From Xestospongia bergquistia (taxonomy: Eukaryota > Porifera > Demospongiae > Haplosclerida > Petrosiidae), in assembly GCA_963965975.1 (NCBI GenBank), contig OZ014424.1, positions 5,722,380 to 5,786,379 of the forward strand: a stretch of 64,000 bases of DNA, read 5' to 3'. Both the position numbers and the translations under genes were made by a program. The notes below the pieces were generated by a model. It did not search any database. It worked only from the letters and a program-made list of their open reading frames with translations, and was not told the origin of the DNA. Positions 1-11,522 of the stretch are shown here, piece after piece. Position 1 is the stretch's first letter. Every line of letters starts with the position of its first letter.

Positions 1-1412
1 AAGGACCCTGGATTTAGTTCAATTTGAACAAAATGAAGCAGCTTTGAGGTGAATAGAAACTTGTTATGCACAAACTAGTTTATACCTGTTTAGTTTGGCA
101 GTGTGTCAATTCTCATCACGAGGTGATCAAGAATGGTATGTTGTCGTGGGAACTGCAAAAGACCTCATTCTAACGCCTCGGAGTTCATCAGGAGGCTCAC
201 TCATCGTCTTCAAACTTTCACCAGATGGTGGTAAATTAGAACATGTCCACACGGTAATATTAACTTCTTCTAATGACATATTTTATATGTTGTTGTTTAT
301 AGACACCATTGGACGATGTACCTGTTGCTATGGAACCATTTCAAGGAAGATTATTAGTAGGCGTTGGTAAATTGTTACGTATATATGATATTGGGAAGAA
401 AAAAATGTTGAGAAAATGTGAAAATAAAGTGAGAATCTTCTATTTATTTTTGATGGATTCTTTTTTTTTTTTCTATAGCACTTACCAACATTAGCTATTG
501 ATATTAAAGTAATGGGAGCTCGTATTTATGTTAGTGATGTTCAGGAAGCTGTTCATTTTGTTCGATATCGACATCATGAGAATCAATTGGTAATCTTTGC
601 TGATGAGTGTGTGCCAAGGTATGAACCAGATTGTCAGTGTCTTTAGCTCCGCCCACTTTAGATATACCACTGCTTCCTGTATATTGGATTATAACACAGT
701 AGCAAGTGCTGATAAATTTGGGAATATTGCTATTGTAAGTATTTTAAACTGTGCCCACTAGTTACCATAGTAACGCATAGATTCGTCTACCTAATGATGT
801 GAGTGATGAAGTTGATGAAGATCCATCTGGTAACCGTTCCATCTGGGAACGTGGATTTTTAAATGGAGCTTCGCAGAAGGTGTGGTCATTACCTAGTTAA
901 TATATTGTATTTAAATTTTTAATAGGCTAATTTGATGGCTCACTATCATATTGGAGAAGGTGTTAATACTTTACATAAATGTTCGTTAATTCCTGGAGGA
1001 TCAGAAGTACTTGTATATACTACACTTAGTGGTAGTATAGGTATGCTAGTACCATTATCATCTAGAGAGGTAAGCCACACCTCTTTTAATTATTATTACT
1101 ATCTATAAAAGGACATTGATTTTTATCAACATTTGGAAATGCACATGAGATCAGAGTGGCCTAATTTAGTTGGGCGGGATCACCTATCCTTTCGTTCTTA
1201 CTATGTACCTGTTAAAGTGAGTTAACCACACCCACTAATAACCACACCTGCTCCTCTTTAATTAATTATAGTGCGTTATCGACGGAGACATTTGTGAATT
1301 ATATAATTCATTAGAGCCAGGAAAAAGGAGAGATATATCAGATGATCTTGACCGAACACCAAGTGAAGTAGCTAAAAAATTGGAGGATTTACGTACAAGA
1401 TATGCCTTTTAA
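1..1412 (+). CDS. SF3B3: Splicing factor 3B subunit 3, C-terminal part (window-truncated)
   Basis: SF3B3 (SAP130) is a beta-propeller scaffold of the SF3b complex in the U2 snRNP, acting in branch-site recognition in the nucleus. Nine exons are visible (first 1-48, second 94-253, last 1272-1412), separated by introns of roughly 40-60 bp with GT/AG ends. The joined product closely follows the end of animal SF3B3, including [49 protein letters not shown] and the terminus DLRTRYAF. The 5' part lies outside the window. It is convergent with the SH2 gene that ends at 1613. Nothing suggests decay; the reading frame holds across every junction. Assignment is very secure. Confidence 0.95.
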
Positions 1413-1612
1413 CATGCAATCTGTTAACAACATAACATGTTAGGAGACAGCTCTGTGACAACTCATTTATTGTTAAATAATTTTATTATTTGTTAAAGTC
1501 AAACACTCTGACAATGAGATGTGAAAGATGGAGAAGAACTCTATATGATTAATACTGAATACATACATTATATTAAAGTACGTCAACAAACAGACATGAG
1601 ACGTACATGACG

Positions 1613-2749
1613 TTAATACTGGGACTGCTCTAAAAATGAGTGTACATGTCTGGGTAAAGGTAACTGACGTATCGAGTCAAAACGAATAGTCTGTCTAATA
1701 ACAAATCGACAATAATGTTGTAAAGAGTGTAATTGGGTCAGTCGAGATAAAGGTTTTAATAGACGTACAGGTACTGCTGGTGACCCTATAGCTCGGGCTC
1801 TGCTGAAGCAGAAAACGCCCACACTTGAGTATTGCATGGAGCGTTCTACAAGTTCTACAACTGAACGATATCCTTCATTTTCAGAGTCTGGGAAACTATA
1901 AAAGCTGAAAAAGCCATTACAATATTCAATTCGAGTATGTAATGTTTTTCCTTGAGATCTGAAACTTAAACTCAATAGATATCGATCATCAGAGCTGTCT
2001 CTTACAAGAAAAGTACCATCATTGTAGCCTGCTAGTTTTTCTTCTGCCTCTACTCTTGTGAGAGGTCCCCAGTACCAACCGTGTTGGGCCAAATTGCGTA
2101 ACCCTAATTCCAGTCCATTAGACCCTAATAAGCGGGGTTGTACTCGATCATATAATTCTGTTATTGTGTCCTCAATTAAAACAGAATCTTGACTTGGTTT
2201 CTTAGCAACATATACATTGTTATCTGGTGGTATTGGTAATGGTGGGCGTGACCCCAATCTCTCTTGTTCAGCAGCTTCTAAAGATAAATACTGCCGTCTT
2301 TGTTGTTGTGAGAACCATCGTCCGAGATCTTTCATAGCTGGTCCAAAAGCTCGCTGGACAGCTACCTCATCATATATACTGGTAGTTTTTTGTGCCTGTG
2401 GAGAGGAGTCACTACCTGAATTCTCCCCTCCTCTTGGATCTAGTCCACTGTCTACTGACTCGTTATCACTGTTACCAGTATAAGTTGTGGGCGTGTCCTC
2501 TACACCCCAGGGTAGAGTCCGTAGTCGATAGGGAGAGTCTAGTGGGGTCATACGTGCTGGTAAAGTACTAGCCTTAGAAAGTGGATGAGGGAATGAAATC
2601 CCATCCTCGCCTTGTGAACTTCTTTGTCTCGATAGTTTATTTCTCAGTTTACTGAGGACACTTCTCCTATCACTTTCCTCTTCAAGAGGCAATGAAGTAC
2701 CTCCACTGGATGATCTTTGTCGTTGTTTGAGACTGAGTTGTTTGGACAT
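1613..2749 (-). CDS. SOCS6/7-like SH2 plus SOCS-box adaptor
   Basis: A single-exon gene of 378 residues. Residues 1-220 are low-complexity and Ser/Arg-rich, as in the long N-termini of SOCS6 and SOCS7. An SH2 domain spans about 225-325, starting WYWGPLTR and carrying FLVRDSSDDR with the phosphotyrosine-binding Arg at 250. A C-terminal SOCS box follows at about 330-378 (LQHYCRFVIRQ, then LPLPRHVHSFL). In known members the SH2 binds phosphotyrosine and the SOCS box recruits elongin B/C and cullin-5, so this should be a ubiquitin-ligase adaptor restraining tyrosine-kinase signalling. The SH2 resembles SOCS6/7 far more than SOCS1-3 or CISH; I cannot separate 6 from 7. Absence of introns is unusual beside its intron-rich neighbours but fits several SOCS genes. 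Confidence 0.9.
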   Translation of the reverse strand: MSKQLSLKQRQRSSSGGTSLPLEEESDRRSVLSKLRNKLSRQRSSQGEDGISFPHPLSKASTLPARMTPLDSPYRLRTLPWGVEDTPTTYTGNSDNESVDSGLDPRGGENSGSDSSPQAQKTTSIYDEVAVQRAFGPAMKDLGRWFSQQQRRQYLSLEAAEQERLGSRPPLPIPPDNNVYVAKKPSQDSVLIEDTITELYDRVQPRLLGSNGLELGLRNLAQHGWYWGPLTRVEAEEKLAGYNDGTFLVRDSSDDRYLLSLSFRSQGKTLHTRIEYCNGFFSFYSFPDSENEGYRSVVELVERSMQYSSVGVFCFSRARAIGSPAVPVRLLKPLSRLTQLHSLQHYCRFVIRQTIRFDSIRQLPLPRHVHSFLEQSQY

Positions 2750-2997
2750 GGTCTAAAGGGAGAGAAAAAGCGATCAACAGTCTAGATCTTTAGGAACTCT
2801 CACTTTACCCCACAATAGTATGTGATGGTACGTACAGGTTTCCTTAGAACAAAAAAGGATGTGTTATAATTAAGATGACATATTATGACGTCATCTTGTC
2901 CTGTGATCTTCACGAGATACAAAATATTTAAGTTTACAGTGAGTCAGTTAATTTCAGTACTACAAGACAGCAATAGAGAGCGAAAGAGAAGACGAAA

Positions 2998-4440
2998 ATG
3001 CCAGCATTTAAAGGAGAAAAATGTAGAGTTAATTTGAGGTTATGCATAAATCGTTTGAAGCTTTTAGAAAAGAAGAAAAGTGAGTTAACTCTCTTTATAA
3101 CACCTTTTAATAATATCTTTCTCTCTCAGCTGAACAAGCTCTTAAGGCTAGAAAAGAGATTGCTGATTACATCAAAGCTGGTCGTATTGAAAGAGCTAGA
3201 ATTAGAGTATGTTATCAATAGACATTAATGACCAGATCATCTCCTCTTTGTTAGGTGGAGCACATAATCAGAGAAGACTACCTTGTTGAAGCTATGGAAG
3301 TCGTTGAACTCTATTGTGACCTTTTGTTAGCTCGTTTTGGAATGTTAGAAGTAATGCAGTAAGTTTATTTTCTTCTATATAAACTCTTATTGTAATATAA
3401 TGTTAGATATTGTGAGGAGAGCCTGTTAGAGTCAGTCAGTACATTGATATGGGTTGCCCCAAGATTACAGGCTGAAATACAAGAACTAGCTGTGGTAAGC
3501 TATTTATTATGATACGGACATTCTCTTTAATTAGTGGGTGTGGTTTGTGTAGGTTGAAAAGCAGTTAGAAAATAAATTTGGTAAAGAGTTTGCTCAACAA
3601 GCTCGTTCTAATGTCACTGGTACTGTTAATCCTAAGGTATTTAATTAACTAAGTGTACTCGTTAATAATGGGTGTGGTTTATTATTAGGTGATTCATCGA
3701 CTTGGACTTGAAGCTCCAAAGAAAAGTTTAGTGGAGAATTATATGATAGAAATAGCAAGGAATTATAAAATTGAATATGAGCCGGACACTTCAGCTCTTT
3801 TGGTAAGAAATATGACTTGATATAATGTATATGATTAAGTTCTTTAGGATGATGAAGATATGCTGCCTGGACCTCAACCTGATGAAAAACCATTCTTCCC
3901 TGGTGGAGGTCCTGAAGGTTATGGAGGAGGTGGAGGCATGACTGGTCCCAATACTCTATATGTTCCAGATCCCACGGCTCCAATGCCTCAACCACAACCT
4001 CCTGGTGGAGTACCAGTACATTTCCCACCTCAACCACAGGCCGGTCCTCTTCCATCTAAGATGCCTCTCCAACCTTATCAACCAGCTCCTCCATATTCAG
4101 AACAGCCTCCTGTCCATCATCAACCAGCCCCTCCTTACGTATGTTATTATTACTTCTAATTATATAATTAACATTTACTTTTATAGCCAACTGGTAATCC
4201 ATTGCCAGGGCAACAGCCACCAGCTCTACCTACAAGTAGGTGTGGCCTAAATAAATTTAAATTAACCCTTTAATCTCTCTAGTTCCTCCACCATCTGATG
4301 GTCTAGATTTACCACCAGTACCTACTAGTGGATTTCCTGCTAATAATACATCATCTTCAGATGGTGGGGGAGGGGGAGGAGGTGATGTTGACTTTGATGA
4401 TTTAACACGTCGCTTTGAAGAACTTAAACGTCGTCGATAA
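2998..4440 (+). CDS. IST1: IST1, ESCRT-III regulator
   Basis: IST1 binds CHMP1 and the ATPase VPS4 and tunes ESCRT-III filaments in endosomal sorting and cytokinetic abscission. Nine exons starting 2998 join into 348 residues. The N-terminal ESCRT-III-like helical core holds the family motifs ARKEIADYI, ARIRVEHIIREDYLVEAME, LYCDLLLARFG and VSTLIWVAPRLQ. A Pro/Gly-rich linker occupies exon 7, and the last residues (DFDDLTRRFEELKRRR) form a MIT-interacting motif as in human IST1. The start is the first ATG, followed by MPAFKGEKCRVNLRL, which aligns with the family N-terminus. It is divergent from the SOCS-like gene (about 250 bp between starts). An intact CHMP1 gene lies at 54.6-56.0 kb. Confidence 0.95.
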
Positions 4441-4582
4441 GCACTTACAACATCTACTTTGAACATTGTTCTTCCTATATAGTGTAGTGTATATTTACTG
4501 TGTATGTCCAAAGACAGGCTTTTATTATATTAAAATTAATAATAATTAATGTCATGTATTTTTATTAAGTGATCTATTTTAT

Positions 4583-6109
4583 TTACAAATTTATTGCTGA
4601 AATTTTCTCCAATTTCTGTTGAACAGAATCAAGTAATTTACTGATATTCTCTGATGTCATTTTACTCGGTCTATTAATAGTATCAATATCTAGTAGATAA
4701 CTTGGACCATATGATGTAAAATACTATAATATAACATTATTTACTAGCAGTAAAGGAAGAGAGCCTCACCTCGTGCTCTGGAATGTCTAAAGATAAAGTT
4801 TCTCCTATTGTCATTCCGGTAAGATAAGTCCAACACTTTGCAGTATTAGTAAAATGATATCCTCCTAAATGACTTCATAATGATATCATTAAAAGCCATG
4901 CCTACCTCCTCCTAGTAGTAATGTAGGTAGTCCCCATTGTAAAACCTCTCTGACACATTCACCAATCCCATTTAATGTAATATTAAAAGTTCCCAGAGGA
5001 TCACCAGCAAGACAATCTGCTCCACATTGTATTACTAAGACATCAGGACAATAACATTGATGTATCTTATTAACTACACTAATTAACAGGGGCAAATGAA
5101 GGACTGTTTAATATAATAACTTACCTTTTAAATATAAAGGTATATTGATCATCTGTGATACCATCTGATAAAGGGATATTTATACTATAATATTGACCAC
5201 TGCCAATATCTGTTTCAGATCCAGTACCTATTAAGACTCATTCTCATACTACTGGTACAGGAACCATTCTAACCTGGAAAGAAACCAGGACAATATTTGT
5301 GTAGAGAAAGGGTCAGAACACTTGATGAATATTCAAACGCCTCTTGAACCCCTAATAAAATAAATAATGAAAGGGTTATACTCATTATATAAAGAGATGT
5401 ACCATCACAATGATGAATATCAAGATCAATATACAAAATGTGTTTGAAACGACTTAACAATCGCAGAATTACCAAAACAATATCATTACAATAACAGAAT
5501 CCACTTGCTTCATCTCTTCAGAACAAATTCATATCATTAACTATACAAATGAACGCCCACTTTTTGCCGTGGTGCCAACCTCCATACCAGTTAATGGCCA
5601 CTCTACTTTTATTAGAGATGAGACAATCAGCCATTGTTAGACTAGCTCCTGTTATATAACACACATAAGAAAACAATCCAGGAAATACTGGACAATCGTA
5701 TCCTAGTGAGTGATGTCATAATGATGTCATCGTCTCAATTATGTACCTAGCCCATACTGTTCATTATCAATATTGTCACCATCAGTGGATGTCTTCTGTA
5801 ACTGTTGAATATAATCTTTAGAATGAAATGATGTCAGTTCTTTAACTGTTGCTACAACTGGTGATACAACACTAAATATTATAATAATATATTCTAAATG
5901 TGCTCTAGTATTTACTGTAGTTGAGGGTGATTTAATAATCCATATGATTCTATTAATGACATCACTATAGTTCCCTGTATAATGTAATAATATCAATGAC
6001 AGTACTGATGTTCACATACTCTATTGATAAATCTAGGATGGGTCTCTGCAACCTTCAATAACTGTGAAGAATGAGCTATACTTACAGCCTGCATCCCTCC
6101 TTCAGCCAT
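4583..6109 (-). CDS. HDAC8: Class I histone deacetylase, HDAC8 orthologue
   Basis: Ten short exons (first 6020-6109, last 4583-4723) join into 372 residues, against 377 in human HDAC8. Landmarks in order: [40 protein letters not shown] (catalytic His pair), [11 protein letters not shown] (zinc Asp and His), [23 protein letters not shown] (zinc Asp) and [15 protein letters not shown] (active-site Tyr). All zinc and catalytic residues are present, so the enzyme should be a functional lysine deacetylase. The usual HHGDG reads HHCDG. There is no long C-terminal tail, typical of HDAC8 rather than HDAC1-3. The start codon lies 38 bp from the likely start of the divergent transporter gene. Single-frame reading shows only fragments because exons are 59-173 bp. 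Confidence 0.92.
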
Positions 6110-6147
6110 TCTTAATTTCTGTGAGGGGGTGGAGCTTTCCTGGGAAT
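6110..6147. promoter_or_regulatory. Very short divergent promoter interval
   Basis: Only 38 bp separate the HDAC8 start codon (minus strand) from the preferred ATG of the riboflavin-transporter-like gene (plus strand). Both genes look intact, so transcription in each direction must start in or near this interval or inside the opposite 5' region. I see no obvious TATA box. The reading frame of the transporter stays open upstream to 6064, overlapping HDAC8 exon 1. Confidence 0.4.
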
Positions 6148-7692
6148 ATGGAGATAAATGATCTTATATCAAGTGGCCTGAGTTCTAACCTGAAGAAGAA
6201 GATCTGGAATTCATATTTTAAGCTGATAAAGCGAATCCAGTCTCTGTCTCTAATAACATATGTTCTGGTCTGTGTATTTGGTTTGGGATCATGGGTAGCT
6301 ATCAATGGAATATGGGCTGAGTTACCAGTCTTGCTAATAACTCAACCAGAGTGTTACAAACTAGCAGCTGTACTTAGTGTTATTATACAGGTAGCTAATA
6401 TTGGTCCGTTGCTGTATTCGCTAGCAAAGATTATTTGGTTTAAATGTGGTCTACAGCAACTTCACTTAGAAATTATTGGTGTCATTTTAATAGTATTCAT
6501 TGGTGTAACATCATCTGTATTGCTCTCTTTCCTGTGGTCAGACACAAGAGAGATAGCTGGCAAGACACATAGCGTTGTATTAATAATACTGACATTTTTC
6601 TTATCGTTAGTTGATTGTACGTCATCTGTTGTTTTTGTCCCATTCATGAAGCACTTTCCTGCAGAGTATCTTAGTGCCTTATATATTGGAGAAGGTTTTA
6701 GTGGTGTATTACCAAGTATTTCAGCATTAATACAAGGCTCTGTTAATAATTCTGTACACTGCAGTAACGGCCAAGGGACTTATAATGGAATTAAGTCATT
6801 AGGAATACGTTATAGTCCTGATATCTTTTTTCTATTGTTAGCTGTTATGATGTTAATGTGTGGAGCTGCATTTATTGGATTACTAATAGCACCAGTTGCA
6901 AGACGAGTTCGGCTGCGACAGCAAGAATTATCATTGAATATTAACTCGCGTAGTAGACAAAGTTCAAGAACATCAGTTGACAGTACTAATGTTGATACCA
7001 AATCTTTAGTACATAATGACCAAGATGAAAACCATGATGATGAGATGGAAGAGGATAAGAACAATACTATGGAACAACTTCATGAAGAATCTGTTTGCAA
7101 CTCTCCACAATCTTATTTTCATCAATTTCTCCTTGTTATTTGGAACCAGCGAACTCCGCTATTTTGTCTCGGATTACTTAGCTTTATAAAAAATGGAGCT
7201 CTAAGTGCTATTTCACCATATGCTTTCTGTTACTATGGTAACACTGTCCTTCATTTTGCCATTATCTTGGGTATCTTTGCCAATCCAGTGGGTGCTCTTA
7301 TCTACACTATTGTTCCCAGTAAATCTAATATGAAAACTGCTGTTATAACTGCAATTGTATGTATCATGAGTCTTTATCTTATGGTGGTAGCACTAACTAA
7401 CTCAGCCCCTCCAATTACTGGTTTAATTGGTGGAATTATTACTGTAAGTAATCAGTATATTAATTGTGTCCATTATTTCTTTCCTATACAGATCATTGTT
7501 AATGTTATATTAAATACAATGGTGACTTATACTAAGGTAGGTATTGCTGTAATAATGCATAATGATCCAATCAACAATGATACTGCTCTATTACTCAATG
7601 GAATTAGCACACAATCAGGTTCATTATTAGGAGCACTCCTTTTCTTTTGTCTTGTTTACTATACCTCATTCTTTCAAGACTGTTTGTATTAA
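6148..7692 (+). CDS. Riboflavin transporter, SLC52A family
   Basis: A single-exon multi-pass membrane protein of 514 residues from the ATG at 6148. Family landmarks are clear: VLVCVFGLGSWVAINGIWAELPVL at the first helix (best single match to SLC52A2/3), IIQVANIGPLLYSL, FFLSLVDCTSSVVFVPFM, YIGEGFSGVLPS, then after an acidic loop (Asp/Glu-rich, about 310-335) a second bundle with IFANPVGAL and QSGSLLGALL at the end. Members import riboflavin across the plasma membrane. The frame extends upstream to an ATG at 6064, but that would overlap the HDAC8 first exon and the extra residues do not resemble the family, so 6148 is preferred. The intronless form suggests an old retrocopy or intron loss; no poly-A relic is evident. 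Confidence 0.88.
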   Translation: MEINDLISSGLSSNLKKKIWNSYFKLIKRIQSLSLITYVLVCVFGLGSWVAINGIWAELPVLLITQPECYKLAAVLSVIIQVANIGPLLYSLAKIIWFKCGLQQLHLEIIGVILIVFIGVTSSVLLSFLWSDTREIAGKTHSVVLIILTFFLSLVDCTSSVVFVPFMKHFPAEYLSALYIGEGFSGVLPSISALIQGSVNNSVHCSNGQGTYNGIKSLGIRYSPDIFFLLLAVMMLMCGAAFIGLLIAPVARRVRLRQQELSLNINSRSRQSSRTSVDSTNVDTKSLVHNDQDENHDDEMEEDKNNTMEQLHEESVCNSPQSYFHQFLLVIWNQRTPLFCLGLLSFIKNGALSAISPYAFCYYGNTVLHFAIILGIFANPVGALIYTIVPSKSNMKTAVITAIVCIMSLYLMVVALTNSAPPITGLIGGIITVSNQYINCVHYFFPIQIIVNVILNTMVTYTKVGIAVIMHNDPINNDTALLLNGISTQSGSLLGALLFFCLVYYTSFFQDCLY

Positions 7693-7900
7693 TGTCACAT
7701 GATATCTTATTAATATCACATGACTACCAATTATAGTATGTAGTGTAATGATAGTTGCCAAATTATTGTATTGAAATATTCTTCACATGACAATGACACA
7801 TCATTACATCATTTTAATAATATAGTTTTAAAGACAAACACAATAGCACACTTAAGAATAATTTGATAGAAAAGTCTGTAATAATAAAAATAAATAGCAT

Positions 7901-9106
7901 TTAGACAACAGCGCTTAAAGAAGGTGTGACACCAGGAGAATGATGAGTTATAATGTTCTCTGATGAATCCTCATCAAAAAATATTAAGTTTTGTAAGAGA
8001 TTAGTTGTATCATCTGTTGTTTGTGAAAAGTCTTCCAAGTCAGTCATTTGTCTATTTTGTGATCTTGTATGTTCTACTTGTACCTCTGTAAATGACAAGT
8101 TACCTAATGGTTCTCCTGTAATAACTGTTGATGACGGGGGTCTTGTCATGTTGGGATTACGGGGAGGAGGTGACTCTTCATCTTCTTTGAGTCTCCTCTC
8201 TATGTCTTGACTCTCGTTATATGTGGGCGGTCGCTCGTGGAGTGAGGCTAGAAACTCGCTAGTTGTTAGTGGAGTAAATTGTCCTTCTCTGATATAATCT
8301 AAGTAATCTTGTGGTGAGTCTCGCGGTAAAAGAGTATTAATACGAGCATTTTTACGAGAACGTAACCAACATGTAATAATAGCTATTAAAGCCAATATAC
8401 CCAGTAATATAGCAACTATCATTGTATATATGACAGGATTAAGACCTATAGATAAGATTAAAGGAATAGAAAATCAATGCCTTCTTAGTTACCTGTGAAG
8501 TGAGCTGTATGTGTAGAACCAGTTGTTGACGAACCATGACTTGAAGATGTTGTTGTATGGGGTCCTTTAGCTGATGATGTAGAGGAACTTGTATGTGGAG
8601 AGGTCGGGGGAGAGGTTGGGTCAGTATTTCTACATATATGATCATTACCTATACAATAATTGATAAAGTTTCTGTAATGATAGCTTTACTTACCAGATAC
8701 AGTAACAGTAATATTAACACCAATACTCGGATATGATAGATATAGACATCCATATTGTCCACTGGATGATATAGTACCTGACATCTCTTTGTTAATGGTG
8801 GGTTCATAAGCATCAAGCTTTTTTTTATTTAGGTTTCCTCCACCATACTTCATCAAAGAGACAAAATCACCATAAGCCTTATCATTAGCATAATGACATG
8901 TTAATTGTGTACCAGATCCACAGGTATAGTGACCATTGTTAGTTAATTGAGTGCTTCCAACATATAATTGAATGTTAGCCACAATTTGTGCTCTTGTATT
9001 GACAGAAGTCAACATTAGCACAAGTAGAAAGTCTAAAAAATATTAGTCTCTCAAGAACTGATCGATAAAGTTGCTTACCTAGTATATATGTTTCTGTAAT
9101 CGCCAT
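7901..9106 (-). CDS. Single-pass Ig-like receptor with PPxY cytoplasmic tail
   Basis: Four exons (9079-9106, 8694-9032, 8493-8648, 7901-8445) join in frame to 355 residues. A signal peptide (hydrophobic FLLVLMLTS) leads into one Ig-like domain with the disulphide pair in QLTCHYAND and GQYGCLYLSY, then a Ser/Thr/Pro-rich stalk (exon 3), a transmembrane helix (MIVAILLGILALIAIITCW) followed by basic residues, and a cytoplasmic tail of about 150 residues. The tail holds PPTYNES, a PPxY-type site that could bind NEDD4-family WW domains, and acidic stretches. No named family is recognised. The design is that of a small cell-surface receptor or adhesion molecule. It is divergent from the next surface-protein gene (about 120 bp). 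Confidence 0.75.
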
Positions 9107-9227
9107 TCTTTACGTTCTCCTCAACTATGGTTTCGGTCTATTTATGTTACTCACGTGATTATTATTCATTAGTTTCGTTGCTAAGCTACAATATTAATGA
9201 ACTACGCCTTACAATATCAAATATACA

Positions 9228-10376
9228 ATGATGTCACTGCTCATACAAATCTTTCTCATGATCACTTTTATAATAAGTTGTACTACAGAACAACAAAATG
9301 ACAAGATAACTAAACCTTTAAGTCCATCAAGTGATGGTAGTGATCTTAATGTGCCCACACATCAAAGAACCTTCCATTTACCAACTTATGTAGTCAATGT
9401 ATTTCCAGAAATCAATGTTAGTGCCTTTATATTATTTGAACAAGACAGAGTAAGTCGATTGCATTATGGCAATGTACAACATTTTAATGCAACAATGGAG
9501 CCACATTCTGATTTTATTATTCAATTTAGACAAATACCCACTGATGGTAAGTACTTCCCTACCTCTATTAACAAAATATTATATGAATTCTCTTCCTTTA
9601 GTTGTACGCAGTGATTATACCGACTTTGGCTTCATGGAATCTGAATTATCACAAAACAAAGAAATTATCTTACTAATTTCTCGTAATCCTGACAATCTTT
9701 ATAAGCCTAAACATCATCTCATAGTATTTGATCATAGTACAGTTGATATAGATAGCACTAAACTATATATATATAATGGAATATGGAACAAACGACATAG
9801 AGAAAAAGGTGGGCACTGTAATAGTTAATCGACTATTATAATCATATTGAAACTGAAACTAACCCAGTACAATAGTTAATACAATAATATACATGTAAAT
9901 ACATTGTAGGACTTTATTTCTATGGATTATATCAACGGAAAAATGTTGATGGCTCGGAGAGTGAGAGTATTACACAATTAGCAGTGAATTTACTGATGAA
10001 TACTGGACTTGATATAAATCTACAACCATCAACAAAAATGGACATTAAGGTCAGAAACCAGTCATAAAATAAAGAGTATTAACTATAATGTTTTACTCTG
10101 TAGGGTTTTTATACTGCCATTAATAGTGTCACAGACTTTAAAACAAAGGTTGCTGTCGTTCAATACAAAGGCTATAGGACTCAGACAGGTCATAGAAAAT
10201 ATCTCATAGCTTATGGTGATTTCATTGGTGTTGCTAACTCTACTCAAACTACAAGACCAAGACTGGTACTATTGGAGAATGGGTCTGAAGATGCGTCTTC
10301 TGCTGGAGTTAATTTACAAGCTGTTCCATTTGCTATTAATGCATTATTGTTCCTAATTATAAGGACACTCTATTAA
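9228..10376 (+). CDS. Secreted, probably GPI-anchored protein of unknown family
   Basis: Four exons (9228-9546, 9602-9808, 9910-10049, 10104-10376) give 312 residues. The N-terminus is a strong signal peptide (SLLIQIFLMITFIISC). The body has several N-glycosylation sequons (NVSA, NATM, NSTQ) and no recognised domain. The last residues are hydrophobic (AINALLFLIIRTLY) after a small-residue stretch, which is the pattern of a GPI-attachment signal with no cytoplasmic tail. I do not recognise a homologue. A short relic of its 3' end occurs at 13326-13388, which ties it to the duplicated block described below. Confidence 0.7.
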
Positions 10377-10428
10377 AATAAAATAATATTATTATAGTGT
10401 AATAATTTAAACTAATGTCATTTTAACG

Positions 10429-11334
10429 TCAAGTTGTTACATTGACATCTGTGACTACCTTTTTCTTGATCTCCATTAAAATGGTCTCCATTCTATCCAA
10501 TCTCTCCTTCATATTATCCTCAGTTTTATTCAATTGCTCCCTCATATTATCCTCCATTTTAGTTAGTTTGCATTCAATATCATAAACTATATCAGCAGTA
10601 GTTCTAAAATACTTTGTTCTCCTTCGAATAAAAGGCCAAAGACAACTTAAAATGAACAACAATACAATTCCCATAGAGAAGAGATAAGGATAAGCAATCA
10701 TCCATTTTACTGTTTGCCAAATTAAGGAGCAAAGACTAAGAAATCCTGTAGCAATGTATACTGGTCCAAAGATGCCATGTAATAGAAGTATAGTACAATC
10801 AAAGGCTAATAGAGTGAGTAGTGATATATAACTTGCTAATATATAGTTTAAGAGAATACATGCTATCAAAATGGCCACTGAAAGTACTGTTGTACCAACG
10901 CTTGTTAAAAGTTTGTCTATAGAGAAAGAGTGACATTACTTTAAACATACTTACATTTATTTTATACCTGAATCAAATATGGTATTTAAAACACCTTGAC
11001 CTGCTTTTAAAAACAAATTATAACTTTCTTCGTTAAAGACTGCTTTGATAATTTCAGCTATATTTGCTAGTGTCTCAGCAGAGAGATTATAAACTGTATT
11101 AACTACAGCTTCTCCAGCTTTCTTGAAAATATAACCAAGTTTATGGAATATACTTGGTCTTGTCTCTCCTCTGTCCTTTAAATCATGTCCTCCTTCTTTC
11201 TCTTCTTCTTCTTGTTGTTGTGGGTCAGGACATGTATCTGAGTCACATTGATCTCTAGTACTATGTGGTCCTAAATCACTAGCTTCTTTACAAGAGATAA
11301 TAAAGAGGAGGATATAGAGACAATAAAGATACAT
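10429..11334 (-). CDS. Multi-pass membrane protein with C-terminal coiled coil, lineage-specific
   Basis: Two exons (10968-11334 and 10429-10916) join to 284 residues. The order is a signal peptide (MYLYCLYILLFIISC), an acidic Glu-rich luminal segment, a helical region (KKAGEAVVNTVYNLSAETLA), then about four hydrophobic helices between residues 130 and 230, and a cytosolic tail with a short coiled coil (KLTKMEDNMREQLNKTEDN, ending METILMEIKKKV). The tail phrase recurs in the neighbouring coiled-coil proteins, so these genes look related. No family is recognised. A truncated copy is present at 13389-13917. The sequence GGTGTGGCTCAAAT lies 24 bp upstream of the start and is shared by its relatives. 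Confidence 0.7.
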
Positions 11335-11522
11335 TGTGAGAGGATGCAGGATAAGTAGGTGTGGCTCAAATTTGATCTGTAAAGGATGAGGCGTGGCTCA
11401 CTCAGTAAAACATCTCAAAGAAGAACTTTGCATACATTTTTCACTGGATGTTTACCAAATGATAAAATAATTATTAGATAGCTGGAATGCAAAAATTTAT
11501 GTTGAGTCTCTTTTCAGCATAT

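Noticed and set aside
3645-4250. Antisense and shifted Pro/His/Leu-rich frames in IST1
   Set aside because: Shadow of the Pro-rich IST1 linker exon.
6064-6147. Upstream start for the riboflavin transporter
   Set aside because: It would overlap the first coding exon of HDAC8 and adds residues unlike the family; kept only as an alternative.
6102-7064. Antisense frames in the transporter gene (60-84 codons)
   Set aside because: No domain, no splice support; typical shadows of a long intronless gene.
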